From the NCBI RefSeq assembly GCF_040222955.1, contig NZ_JAVKCA010000019.1, forward strand, positions 47,907-111,906: a DNA stretch of 64,000 bases, read 5' to 3'. Below are positions 33,246 to 43,100 of this stretch, in pieces; the first letter of the stretch is position 1, and every line of letters begins with the position of its first letter. The notes beneath the pieces were generated by a model. That model was not told the DNA's origin. It searched no databases and saw only the letters and a program-made list of their open reading frames with translations. Source of the DNA: Marinoscillum sp040222955. GTDB lineage: Bacteria; Bacteroidota; Bacteroidia; Cytophagales; Cyclobacteriaceae. Made by a program: the position numbers and the translations under genes.

Positions 33246-34046
33246 CTATTCATTATTCTGGAGTACCAAATCCATGGCATTTGTATAAATTGGCAAATCT
33301 TCTCTTTCAACTCCAAATCTTTTCTCTATCATTAGCTCTACTATGCCATTTCCATCCACCAAAATTATCGGAACAGCTCCTGCTTGAAACGACACGTCCT
33401 TGGCCTCCCGCGAAAACCTTGAAGTAGTGAAAAATATACCTTGTTGAAACTTACCTTGAATATCTCCTCTGAATTGACTGATCTTAGGTCTTCCAACGGT
33501 GGCTGACCATCGCTTACATTCGAAAGCTACTTGCATTGTGGCAAGACCAATTCTCAACTCTCCATACCCATCAATGCCCCCATCCTTGGACTTTTGAGTT
33601 ACTTTCATATTTCTAAATCCATATACAGCCAACAGCTTCCTACAAAAGTGCTCGAACTCCAACGGATCTATTTCACCCAATTGACTTAAAATGGAATGCT
33701 TGAAATTGACTAAATACTTTTTATGCAGCTCTCTTATTTCCTCATATTTAGCCACTTTCTTAGCTTGAGGTTTCTGTTGGTCTTGAAGAGTTGGATGATC
33801 TACTCCTTTTAACCAATATGTACCATCTTTAAGAAAAACGAAATGTTTTGATTTATGAGCAGTGGGAAAATCAAGATTAATACTATGCCTTCTTAGTTGG
33901 GTACGAACAATATGTTCAGGGTTGATTGCTTTAAACCTGTATAAATCATCTTCCACAATCCTATTATAGAGCTCTTTAGCCCTCAGAGGTATCCCCTCTC
34001 TTTTAAGAGCCTCTTCTATTGCCTGATTAATCGTTCGTCTTTTCAT
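33246..34046 (-). CDS. HARE-HTH/Mrr-type restriction endonuclease
   Basis: 266 residues. The N-terminal HARE-HTH winged domain (TINQAIEEALKREGIPLRAK to about residue 75) is followed by an Mrr-like PD-(D/E)xK nuclease: LEFEHFCRKLLAVYGF, DGGIDGYGEL (aspartate), QVAFECKRW (the E-x-K pair), then FFTTSRFSREA. HARE-HTH domains have been proposed to sense modified DNA, so this protein may read phosphorothioates or another mark before cutting. It begins three bases after the dndE stop. Confidence 0.88.
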   Translation of the reverse strand: MKRRTINQAIEEALKREGIPLRAKELYNRIVEDDLYRFKAINPEHIVRTQLRRHSINLDFPTAHKSKHFVFLKDGTYWLKGVDHPTLQDQQKPQAKKVAKYEEIRELHKKYLVNFKHSILSQLGEIDPLEFEHFCRKLLAVYGFRNMKVTQKSKDGGIDGYGELRIGLATMQVAFECKRWSATVGRPKISQFRGDIQGKFQQGIFFTTSRFSREAKDVSFQAGAVPIILVDGNGIVELMIEKRFGVEREDLPIYTNAMDLVLQNNE

Positions 34047-34049
34047 TGT

Positions 34050-34433
34050 TTACGATAATCCCTGATCAATCTTTTGAATCAAAAAATCTATACCATTACC
34101 AGAAGACTTCTGAAACTCGGAATCGAGCAACTCAAGGCCATCATCAATATGCATCTTGACATATCTGGCCAAATCCTTATCTGAAATATGTAGATTGTAA
34201 TGGACACAAAGCATGGCTAGATAATAGTCCCCATAGTCTCCAAATAATACCTTGTAGCTATATTCTTTCCCTTGAGAATCCTGCACATCTGACAGACTGA
34301 CCATTCGATCTTGCGCCAATGAATAGGTAAGAGCTAAGCGAGCAATAACATTCTCTGCACCAAGATTCAACTTTCGGGTAAGGTGAATCACACGCTCTTT
34401 ATTTTCTCTGGAGGTCTTGATGGTATTAAACAT
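34050..34433 (-). CDS. dndE: DNA sulfur modification protein DndE
   Basis: 127 residues, matching the small helical DndE family (RENKERVIHLTRKLNLGAENV, later FGDYGDYYLAMLCVHYN). In other bacteria DndE acts with DndC and DndD in sulfur insertion and binds nicked DNA. Its start overlaps the dndD stop by eight bases. Length is normal. The call is supported by its conserved place directly after dndD. Confidence 0.9.
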   Translation of the reverse strand: MFNTIKTSRENKERVIHLTRKLNLGAENVIARLALTYSLAQDRMVSLSDVQDSQGKEYSYKVLFGDYGDYYLAMLCVHYNLHISDKDLARYVKMHIDDGLELLDSEFQKSSGNGIDFLIQKIDQGLS

Positions 34434-36564
34434 GAGATTCAGCTTTTATTTCATCAAACAATTCAGAAGGCTTACAAGCCTCAAAAGCAGAGCAATCCTT
34501 ATCTCTATTTCTGATTAAATAGGTCTTTGATACCCGTGGATAAAGGTTTTGATATTCCTTATGTGATAGTTCCTTTTCTAACAATGGCAATAAGATTACC
34601 TGCTCAGAAATGGAAGGGTAAAAGTCTTTAATGATATTATTCGCATGCTGCTGATCAAATTTTTGCAGCGGACTATCTATGAAGATTGGAAACTTGATAT
34701 TGGACTCATCTACCAGGGCTTTCAAAAGAGCGGTAGCGTACAATTGCTGCTCACCCTTAGATAATCCATCCTTATTAATGATTTGCCCCTGAGCATCGTA
34801 AAACTCGATATCCAATAAATCCTCCTCCAATACGACTTCTACACGATCAATAAAGTGCTGCTTATGCATCAAGCGTTGAAGCTCAGTCAATATCTTAGAT
34901 TCCAAAGATTCCTTTTTCTTCTCCTTCAGTCGCTCCAAAAACACCTTCAATTCCTTGATCAATCGAGCAGCAGCTTCATCTTTTTGTGTATCAATAGTAG
35001 CCACATTCACCCGTTTACTGAGTTCAGACTGTCGTTTATGAAGGGTTTTCGACTCATTTACCTGAGACTCTAGCTTCACCCTCAGCTTCACGATTTCCTC
35101 TTCCACTTCTTGAATGTCATCTTCGAGTATCTTCTTATGCCTTCGAATTTCTTGTATGACTACATCATCTTCCTTAGTCTCAGCATCAGCCAACTTACTC
35201 ACCAGGATAGCCATTGAGCTTTGCTTCAGTTTCATGTCCTGAACCAAAGCTTTGAATCGAGAGGCATAAGCATTTTGCACATTATCATACAGTGCTCGAA
35301 ACCGGTTGGTCTGCTCAGATGTAAAGTCTAATAATGGTTTGAAATTCTGATCACCAGACACAATCAATTCTGAAAGCAAAATATCTACCAGCTTTTTCCT
35401 GACATCATGGTCAATACCCAAATTCTTACTGTTCTTTGCTATTGCACGCTCAATTGAATTGACCTTACTTTTAAGGTACTCTGAGGATAAGTTAGAGGCC
35501 TGATTTTCCTCCTCTTTTAATAAGTATTTATTCACCTGCCCTAATTTTTTTGAGGCAATAGCAAAAGGTGCCATTTCTAAGAATTCTTTAAACTTTAGAG
35601 AAGCATTTTTGAATTCAGTAGCTGTATTTTCTTTCAAGACTTTTAGGTCTTCTAGTTCCTCTAAACTTATTGAAGAACCCTCTCGAATAAGTTTCTCTTG
35701 TAACTTTTCTATCTCCTCGCGCTTTCTTGCATACTCTTCTCTCTTCGACTCCAGGGTTTCTCGATAATGACTTTGAAGTTTATCATTATCCGTAATGGCC
35801 TTGTTTAGCTTCTCTAACTGAACCCTGTCATCATCGCTAGCCTCACTACGCCTGAGTCTGAACCTAATATTCTCGAGATTTCGTTTAAGATCTTCATATT
35901 TCTTAATTCCCAGAACCTCGGTATAAGCTCTGCTCAGTTCTCTTTTCTCTTCAATCGTGCGTATTTCAGCCAATGACACTATTTTCTCAGCATCAAAGAA
36001 GAAGAACTTAGCGATCTCTTTGGGCATAATGAAATCGTGAATAAATATCTCAGAACCTACTTCCTTAGTCAATTCATTTACCCGCCCATCAATTAATACC
36101 TCTACAGTTTCTTCTTCCGATTCTGCATTAAATGTTCTTATGACTTCTACTTTGTTACATGGTACCGATGGAATGAAAATATCTGATATGACAACACTTA
36201 CACTAAAAGTATTGAATGCATCAATCTGCATCTCAGTCTGATCTTTTTCCCTTCCTCGTAATTGAACCAATCGATTTCTCAGGTTCTCCTTCTCGGAACT
36301 TAACCAGGTAGCTCTATTGATGGATTTTCTACAAAAACGTTTGTATCCACCACTTTCGTAGATTTCTCTTCTAAACCGCTCATCTACATCAGTCATGAGC
36401 TTACCATAAAGACACCAAACCAAAGAGGTCAGAAATGTAGTCTTACCAAATCCATTATTTCCGGCAATGACTGTTACATTTTTTTCAGGATGGTGAAGAA
36501 ATGAAATCTCATTAATGCCCTGATAAATTCTAAAATCCTTTAAGGTAATTTTATCTATCAGCAT
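34426..36564 (-). CDS. dndD: DNA sulfur modification protein DndD (SMC-like ATPase)
   Basis: 712 residues. Walker A GNNGFGKTT (35-43), FFFFDAEKIVSLAEI (a DndD hallmark region), a long coiled coil, signature LSKGEQQLYATAL and Walker B FPIFIDSPLQKFD. No cysteine hinge motif is visible, unlike the second ATPase of the locus. DndD supplies ATPase activity to the phosphorothioation complex. Its start is one base past the dndC stop (TGAGATG). Confidence 0.93.
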   Translation of the reverse strand: MLIDKITLKDFRIYQGINEISFLHHPEKNVTVIAGNNGFGKTTFLTSLVWCLYGKLMTDVDERFRREIYESGGYKRFCRKSINRATWLSSEKENLRNRLVQLRGREKDQTEMQIDAFNTFSVSVVISDIFIPSVPCNKVEVIRTFNAESEEETVEVLIDGRVNELTKEVGSEIFIHDFIMPKEIAKFFFFDAEKIVSLAEIRTIEEKRELSRAYTEVLGIKKYEDLKRNLENIRFRLRRSEASDDDRVQLEKLNKAITDNDKLQSHYRETLESKREEYARKREEIEKLQEKLIREGSSISLEELEDLKVLKENTATEFKNASLKFKEFLEMAPFAIASKKLGQVNKYLLKEEENQASNLSSEYLKSKVNSIERAIAKNSKNLGIDHDVRKKLVDILLSELIVSGDQNFKPLLDFTSEQTNRFRALYDNVQNAYASRFKALVQDMKLKQSSMAILVSKLADAETKEDDVVIQEIRRHKKILEDDIQEVEEEIVKLRVKLESQVNESKTLHKRQSELSKRVNVATIDTQKDEAAARLIKELKVFLERLKEKKKESLESKILTELQRLMHKQHFIDRVEVVLEEDLLDIEFYDAQGQIINKDGLSKGEQQLYATALLKALVDESNIKFPIFIDSPLQKFDQQHANNIIKDFYPSISEQVILLPLLEKELSHKEYQNLYPRVSKTYLIRNRDKDCSAFEACKPSELFDEIKAESHV

Positions 36565-36565
36565 C

Positions 36566-37858
36566 TCAATTTGATTTTACGAATTGTTCAAGTCTGTTTT
36601 CCAGATCATTTTGCAGACCTCTGGCTCTAACCATAATAGTTTTTGCCTTTTGAAGCTCAAGTAACTCGTTAATAAGCTGGTAATCATCAGGAGACTCGGC
36701 ACATGATTCTTTCAGTATCTCCTTCTCAAAAATCAAGTGGTCTTTGAAATCATGATCTGTAAGCTCGGTACCATATACTCGATTATAAATGTCCGCAACG
36801 CTGAATTTAAAATAGTTATCTCTATACCACGTAACTTGAATAGCTACTAATTCCTGATAATTGATCAAACTGATATCAGGTTCAGTTTCATGAACCTCTT
36901 TCTGTGCTCTTAAAAGGGTTTCCAGGATGTAAGCTCTTTTCTCTATCGTATATGGCCCCACGCCTTCCGAGCCGTCCCTTCTAGTTGGTTGTCTCCAATC
37001 CGGATCATTTCTGTATTCCACAAGCATTTCTCTTAATTCAGCTAATGGCTCCATCCATTCTTCCCCATTCTGAATAAGTCCATCCATGGATTTATCTTGA
37101 CTCACCACTGTACATACCCAACATCCAAAGCGACTTTTCCCACATGAAGGAGTGGTATCATCAATTACAAGTGGACAATCACCACTATTGGCATTTCTGT
37201 AAAGAGCATTGAGGGTTTTATTATTTGCTCCCCATGGGGATGGGACCTGATTTAGATATTGCCATAGTTCAGTTACTACTACATCCTTAATAGGAGCATA
37301 GACAAAGGCATTTGGTAGGACATGCTTTCTAAGCCTTTGTCCCTCAACTTCATGCTTTTTCATACTACGAGCACGAGAAGCACTTTCTTCACTCCTCGTT
37401 CCGAGTAAAATAATAGCTTCACCTACCTCACTGATCTTGTTCTTAATAAATTCTGTTGTTGGATTTATTTTAAGTCGCTCCGTACACCAGCGGAATGCAT
37501 TATTTGGGGCTGGATATCCCTTACCTATTAGGTTGACCCAAAAGCTATCTTCTAGTTTAGGTGTAGTCCTTACCACCATCACGGGCATAGATTGATTTAC
37601 CGCCGCCTTTTCAATTTTATCCAACACCTCTTCTGTATACTTGAGAATTTTTGGGTTTTCCACAAGTGTATTATTACAGACCACATAGACTTGTCTTTTC
37701 CTAAGTTCAGCTGGAATTTGTTTGATGGAATACCAAACAAGTTGAAGCAACATTGTGGAATCCTTTCCTCCGCTGAAACCAACTATCCATGGTCTTGGAT
37801 TATCATCGTATAGGTATTGAGAAGTTATTTCGGATTCTATTTCTAGAAATGTACTCAC
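36566..37858 (-). CDS. dndC: DNA sulfur modification protein DndC
   Basis: 430 residues of the PAPS-reductase/ATP-pyrophosphatase family. The PP-loop SGGKDST is at residues 29-35; the conserved cysteines that hold a 4Fe-4S cluster lie in NSGDCPL, PSCGKSRFGCWVC and nearby. DndC activates the DNA phosphate with ATP and receives sulfur from DndA. It is the first gene of the ten-gene minus-strand operon, and the only sizeable upstream non-coding stretch (37859-38005) must carry the operon promoter. Confidence 0.95.
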   Translation of the reverse strand: MSTFLEIESEITSQYLYDDNPRPWIVGFSGGKDSTMLLQLVWYSIKQIPAELRKRQVYVVCNNTLVENPKILKYTEEVLDKIEKAAVNQSMPVMVVRTTPKLEDSFWVNLIGKGYPAPNNAFRWCTERLKINPTTEFIKNKISEVGEAIILLGTRSEESASRARSMKKHEVEGQRLRKHVLPNAFVYAPIKDVVVTELWQYLNQVPSPWGANNKTLNALYRNANSGDCPLVIDDTTPSCGKSRFGCWVCTVVSQDKSMDGLIQNGEEWMEPLAELREMLVEYRNDPDWRQPTRRDGSEGVGPYTIEKRAYILETLLRAQKEVHETEPDISLINYQELVAIQVTWYRDNYFKFSVADIYNRVYGTELTDHDFKDHLIFEKEILKESCAESPDDYQLINELLELQKAKTIMVRARGLQNDLENRLEQFVKSN

Positions 37859-37897
37859 GGGATCGGTGGGTTTTTAAAATAAATAGTAAAATACGAA

Positions 37898-37914
37898 GCG
37901 TTTTCGAATAACGC
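37898..37914 (-). promoter_or_regulatory. Candidate operator upstream of dndC
   Basis: GCGTT (37898-37902) and AACGC (37910-37914) form an inverted repeat around TTCGAAT, which contains its own palindrome TTCGAA. On the minus strand a TATTTTAC resembling the -7 element lies just downstream. The site is 40 to 56 bases before the dndC ATG, a suitable place for a DndB/DGQHR-type or other repressor. Confidence 0.4.
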
Positions 37915-38005
37915 ATTCACATTTCCAAAAATACCATAAAGGGGGGAGAGTGCAACATATGGAATAACTCAAGATTGCGTACTAGACAGCGCTCCTGAGC
38001 CACCC

Positions 38006-38800
38006 TCAAAACGAAAACTTAAACCCGTTGGTGAGGGAGTATACCAGCTTATTGATGGCGATGATGGGGTGGTCTTCGTACTGAGCCGCAAAAGACGTAT
38101 TGAAGGTCAGTAGGTTGGTGAGTTTCACATTCAGCACGGCCTCTCCGCTGATCCTGCTTCTGAATACCTTCGCATCACGATCATAGCCACCCTGGTAGTA
38201 GGCCATCACATTGATGTTCACATGCTCGTTGAAGGCCTGCTTATAGCTGATGTAGTTCGTAGACTTCAGGAGGTCTTTGTGGATGATCTGGCTTTCATCG
38301 GTGAGCATTTTCCAGTTTTCTTTTTCATACATCATCCCTATGCCCACAAACAAACGGGAGCTGGTGGTGGCGGCCACTTTGATGCGGAGGTTTCCTCCCA
38401 GGAGATACCTCAGGGGCATCTTCCGCCCCCCGTCATACTGCACCTGGGTGAAGAGCTCATAGGAGAGTGGCTGCTTGCGCAAAAAGTTGGTACGGAAGTG
38501 TGCATAGCCCGTGCTGATCAAAGGCCCACCGGTGGACTTAAAGTAGTTGAGCTGGTTGATGAGGATGTAGGCATGGCGTTGCCCTACATACACCAGGTCG
38601 GCATCTGCCTCCAGTCCCGTGTAGGTGATGCTCTGCTCGGCGGTCGCGCTTTTATTGTTCAGGTTGAAGTCCACACTGGTGCTCCCCATGAAGTAGCCAG
38701 AGGAGTCAGAGTCGATGCTCCCTTTGTTGACTTTTAGGATCTGAGCTGAAGCGACTGTGGACAGTACTAAAAGGGCCGCTAACAGGAGGAATGATTTCAT
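38006..38800 (-). CDS. DUF481 outer-membrane protein
   Basis: 264 residues with a signal peptide (MKSFLLLAALLVLSTVASAQ) and a C-terminal beta-barrel-like series of alternating strands ending in NGFKFSF, the terminal-phenylalanine signature of outer-membrane proteins. It resembles DUF481 (YdiY-type). Function unknown. The start at 38800 is chosen for the signal peptide; the frame is open upstream but that stretch holds short repeats and no sign of coding. Confidence 0.8.
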   Translation of the reverse strand: MKSFLLLAALLVLSTVASAQILKVNKGSIDSDSSGYFMGSTSVDFNLNNKSATAEQSITYTGLEADADLVYVGQRHAYILINQLNYFKSTGGPLISTGYAHFRTNFLRKQPLSYELFTQVQYDGGRKMPLRYLLGGNLRIKVAATTSSRLFVGIGMMYEKENWKMLTDESQIIHKDLLKSTNYISYKQAFNEHVNINVMAYYQGGYDRDAKVFRSRISGEAVLNVKLTNLLTFNTSFAAQYEDHPIIAINKLVYSLTNGFKFSF

Positions 38801-38934
38801 GTTTGTGGTATTTATATTCGGGAAAGAGATGCGAAAATAGACAACACGAAGGAAAGAGATCACTGACCAGAAGTCTCTTTTGCCTTGGATCTGGTTTTGC
38901 ACATGGGGGTGATTGAGACCCATAACCTGACGGG

Positions 38935-38966
38935 TCTACGCGACCCGGTCTACGCGACTCGGTCTC
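38935..38966. repeat. Short 14-bp tandem repeat and inverted repeat
   Basis: TCTACGCGACCCGG is repeated as TCTACGCGACTCGG immediately after (period 14), followed by a third partial unit, TCTCC. GAGACC near 38915 and GGTCTC at 38961-38966 could pair across it. It lies in the 229-base divergent gap between the DUF481 gene and 39030; nothing else is visible there. Confidence 0.6.
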
Positions 38967-39029
38967 CAAGACTGTTAGTTTTGGCTAGTAAAGCCCCGAC
39001 AATCGATCTAATCAGGTTAAATTTGATTC

Positions 39030-39356
39030 ATGGAGAAGAGAAAGGAGCATAAAATAGAACCAAGTGACATTGAGCTCGGACAAATGGAATTCAGGATGAT
39101 CATGGGAAATTCATGGAGCCACCTGGAGGATTATACGGGTCAGATATTCTGTACTTGCGGCAGCTCTGAAAAACGACTGATTAATTACAAGCCCTATCTC
39201 AATGACCTACACGATATTGTGCTCAATGGGCTGTGCAGTGGCTGCAAGACCATTGCTTCGCGATACATTGAAACCGGAGAGGATCCAGAGAAGGCCACCA
39301 TTGCAGAACGAATCCGCCAGCTGCATAAAAGAAGTAAGCGACAGGTGTCTAATTAG
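39030..39356 (+). CDS. Hypothetical protein with four-cysteine motif
   Basis: 108 residues, no signal peptide. FCTCGSSEKR and GLCSGCKTIASRY give CxC and CxxC pairs about 27 residues apart, as in a zinc ribbon. The remainder is charged and helical. No family was recognised; a nucleic-acid or protein-binding role would fit a zinc ribbon but is not shown. Confidence 0.6.
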   Translation: MEKRKEHKIEPSDIELGQMEFRMIMGNSWSHLEDYTGQIFCTCGSSEKRLINYKPYLNDLHDIVLNGLCSGCKTIASRYIETGEDPEKATIAERIRQLHKRSKRQVSN

Positions 39357-39402
39357 CCGTTTTTAGTCACAAGATCTCCGGCACCCGACCGGATTGCCCT
39401 GT

Positions 39403-40038
39403 TTATTGCTCTGCCTTCACTTCCGTCTGATCCGTACTTTCAGATTCATGACCGAAAAAGCTTTTCTGAAAGATCAGGATAAAGGTGATGCCCATGAAGA
39501 TGGACGCATCCGCAATGTTGAAAACCGGCCACAGGGCCATGTAATCTCCACCCAGAATAGGCACCCAGTCAGCAATGCGGCCCTCCCAGATATCGATGTA
39601 AAACATGTCTACCACCTGACCATAAAACCAGGGTGTGGGCGCATCATATGGCGCATTGTCCAGAAAGACCCCGTAGAAAATACTATCCACCAGGTTGCCG
39701 ATGGCTCCACCCAATATCATGGCGATGCAGATGAGCAGCCCCCTGGAAGTTTCCTTCTTATAAAGGGTATAGAGGTAATAGCCGATGGCCACCATCGCAA
39801 CCAGCCTGAAGAGGGTCAGCACCAGCTTGCCATTGTCTATAAAGCCGATCTGCATGCCAAAAGCCATGCCCGGGTTGGTGAGGTAGTGCAGCTTAAACCA
39901 GTCCCCAAAGATCTTGATCTGGCCTTTGGACCCCAGGTCCATGTTGAAGTGCACAGCCATTTTCACCACCTGATCGATGGCAATCACCAGCAAGCTGATG
40001 AGGTAATAGATGTATAGAGGTGTTCGTTTTTTCTCCAT
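39403..40038 (-). CDS. lspA: Lipoprotein signal peptidase II
   Basis: Cleaves signal peptides from lipoproteins at the inner membrane. 211 residues with four transmembrane helices and the catalytic aspartates in GGAIGNLVDS and FNIADASIF; the N-terminal DQVVKM and NPGMAFG boxes are also present. The sequence between them is longer than in proteobacterial LspA, as is usual in Bacteroidota. Start at MEKKRTP. It lies 123 bases after ileS on the same strand across a heptamer repeat. Confidence 0.95.
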   Translation of the reverse strand: MEKKRTPLYIYYLISLLVIAIDQVVKMAVHFNMDLGSKGQIKIFGDWFKLHYLTNPGMAFGMQIGFIDNGKLVLTLFRLVAMVAIGYYLYTLYKKETSRGLLICIAMILGGAIGNLVDSIFYGVFLDNAPYDAPTPWFYGQVVDMFYIDIWEGRIADWVPILGGDYMALWPVFNIADASIFMGITFILIFQKSFFGHESESTDQTEVKAEQ

Positions 40039-40107
40039 TTTTAATTCTTGTGTATGAGTCAATAGACCATAGTCTATAGTCCACTGTTTCGATCTGTGAA
40101 CTAAAAA

Positions 40108-40160
40108 CTATTGACTATCGACTATCGATTATTAACTATCGACTATTGACTATTGACTAT
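40108..40160. repeat. Heptanucleotide tandem repeat (CTATYGA)n
   Basis: From 40108, seven consecutive heptamers read CTATTGA, CTATCGA, CTATCGA, TTATTAA, CTATCGA, CTATTGA, CTATTGA, then a truncated eighth that runs into the ileS stop codon. Looser versions (CATAGTCTATAG) occur just left, near 40070. It fills most of the lspA-ileS spacer. Confidence 0.85.
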
Positions 40161-40161
40161 T

Positions 40162-43100
40162 TTAATTCGCTATTTCAATCGCCACGGTCAGCTCCAGGCC
40201 GTCGATATCCAGCAGGGTGCCACCATTCGCCTCATTTACATACTCCAACGAGAGCGCCTGGGTTTCCTTTTGGATGTAACTTTTAAAAGCTTCTACCGCC
40301 GACTTCAACGATTCGTCATTGGTATGGTAGCTCACCTTGATTTTATCCTGTACTTCCAGTCCCTGATCTTTTCTCAGGTTCTGAAGTCTGTTCACCATAT
40401 CGCGGCTCAGTCCTTCCTTCTTCAGCTCATCGGTGATGGTGATGTCCAGGGCCACGGTGAGGCCGTCTTCACTGGCTACCAGCCAGCCCGGGATGTCCTC
40501 AGAGGTGATCTCCACATCTTCCAGTCCCAGCATCACTTTTTCACCTTCCAGCTCCACGGCATATTCGCCGGTTTGCTCCAGCACTTTGATCTGCGCCTGA
40601 TCCATCTGGTTGATCAGTGGGGTCAGGAGCTTCATTTTGGGTCCGAAGTGCTGGCCCAGCTTACGGAAGTTGGGCTTGATTTTCTTCACCAAAATGCCTG
40701 AGGCATCGTCCACATACTCCACTTCCTTCACGTTGGTCTCGGAGATAATGAGCGCTGCCACCTGAGCGATCCTGTCCTTGTCCGCTTCGTTGAGGATGGG
40801 GATCAGGATTTTATGCAAAGGCTGACGAACCTTGATTTTTTCTTTTTTGCGCAAGCTGTGTACCAGGGAAGAAGCACTCTGAGCGAGGTGCATTCTTTTC
40901 TCCAGCTCTTCGTCAATGAGTCCGGCGTCCGATACCGGAAAATTGGCGAGGTGCACCGATGCATTGGTATCCATGCCCGAAACTTTGTTCAGGTCCTGGA
41001 AGAGGTGCTCGGCATAGAATGGCGCAATAGGTGCTGACAGCTTGGCTACGGTCATCAGGGCCGTATAGAGCGTTTGATAAGCGGCTTCTTTGTCGGCATT
41101 GTATTCACCCACCCAAAACCGTTTTCTGTTCAGGCGCACGTACCAGTTGCTCAGGTCATCCGTCACAAAGTTCTGGATGGCGCGGGCTGCTTTGGTTGGC
41201 TCATAGTCGTTGAACGCCGCATCGGCCTCAGCTATGAGGCTATTCAGTCGACTGATAACCCAGCGGTCACTCTCGGTGCGCTGATCCATCGGCAGGACTG
41301 GTTTAGAGAAATCAAAACCATCCAGGTTGGCATAAAGCGCAAAGAAAGAATACGTGTTGGTGAGCGTACCGAAAAACTTACGCTGCACTTCGGCCACTCC
41401 TTCTATGTCAAATTTCAGGTTGTCCCATGGGTTGGCATTGGCAATCATGTACCAGCGCGTAGCGTCCGGGCCATACTTGTCCATGGTTTCGAATGGGTTC
41501 ACGGCGTTGCCCAGTCGCTTGGACATCTTGTTGCCATTTTTATCCAGTACCAGGCCATTGGCAATCACATTTTTGAAGGCCACTTTGTCGTTGAGCAAAG
41601 TAGAAATGGCGTGCAGGGTGAAGAACCACCCCCGGGTCTGGTCCACACCTTCCGCGATAAAGTCGGCCGGGTAGTTGGCGTCAAAAGTATCCTGATTTTC
41701 AAAAGGATAGTGCCACTGGGCATACGGCATGGCGCCTGAGTCGAACCATACATCGATGAGGTCAGACTCGCGATACATTGGCTGACCGCTGGCACTCACC
41801 AGCACCACATCGTCCACATAGGGCCTGTGCAGGTCAAAGTCGTCCCCGACTTCTTCCTTCATGTATCCTGCCGCGATGGATTTTTTCACTTCGGCCTGTA
41901 GCTCGGCTATGCTGCCGATACAAATTTCTTCTTTTCGGTCTTTGGTCACCCAGATAGGCAGGGGAGTCCCCCAAAACCTTGAACGGCTAAGGTTCCAGTC
42001 CACGAGGTTTTCCAGCCAGTTGCCAAAGCGGCCAGATCCGGTAGAGGCCGGCTTCCAGTTGATGGTTTTGTTGAGTTCCACCAACCGATCTTTCATCGCG
42101 GTGGTTTTGATAAACCAGGAATCCAGCGGGTAATAAAGCACGGGCTTATCCGTACGCCAGCAGTGTGGGTAGCTGTGCTCGTACTTTTCTACTTTGAACG
42201 CCTTGTTTTCCTCTTTCAGCTTGATGGCGATGAGGACGTCCGTTGGCTTGAAGTCCGGAGCATTGCGCACTTCATCGTCATAGTATTCTTCCTTCACGTA
42301 GTAGCCTGCAAAGTCAGTGACTTCCTCCACAAACTGCCCTTTTTTGTTAACCAAAGGCACATCCTGACCGGTTTCATCCTTGATCAATATGGCAGGCACA
42401 TTGTTTTGCTGAGCCACTCTAAAGTCATCTGCCCCAAATACGGAGGCCGTATGCACGATCCCGGTACCATCCTCGGTGGACACAAAGTCTCCTGCGATGA
42501 CGCGGAAAGCATTCTTTTCCAGGTCCTCGTTGGTCACGTAGGGCATCAGCTGCTCATAGCGCACCTCCAGGATGTCCTTACCGGAAAATTCCTGAGTGAT
42601 TTCAAAGGGGATGAGTTTATCACCCGCCTGGTAATCTTCCAGTTTGAGGTCTTTGGCCTTATCGGCAAAATACTTTCCGACCAAAGCTTTGGCCAATATT
42701 ACACTGATAGGCGCATAGGTGTACTGGTTGAAAGTCTTCACTTTCACGTAGGTGATTTTCTCACCCACGGCCAGGGCACAGTTGGAAGGCAGCGTCCAGG
42801 GTGTGGTGGTCCAGGCCAGCATCCGCACGTCTTCATCCGGTGAGCTGAATAGAAACGCTGACCGGTCGTCTTTTTTCACCTTAAACTGCCCCACCACGGA
42901 GGTGTCCTTCACATCCTTGTAGGTGCCCGGCTGGTTCAGCTCATGGGAGCTCAGTCCGGTTCCAGCGGCAGGCGAATAGGGCTGCACGGTGTAGCCTTTG
43001 TAGACCAGCCCTTTGTCATAAAGTTTTTTCAGAATGTGCCAGAGGGACTCCATGTACTTCTGGTCAAACGTGATGTAAGGATCATCCAGGTCCACCCAGT

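Noticed and set aside
37859..38005. Island attachment site or integrase at the right edge of the Dnd region
   Set aside because: No integrase, tRNA or matching direct repeat was found at either edge, so the boundaries rest only on gene content and base composition.
38706..38969. Open frame upstream of and overlapping the DUF481 gene start
   Set aside because: It covers the 14-bp repeat and signal-peptide region in another frame, and has an Arg/Pro/Ser-rich composition typical of shadows.
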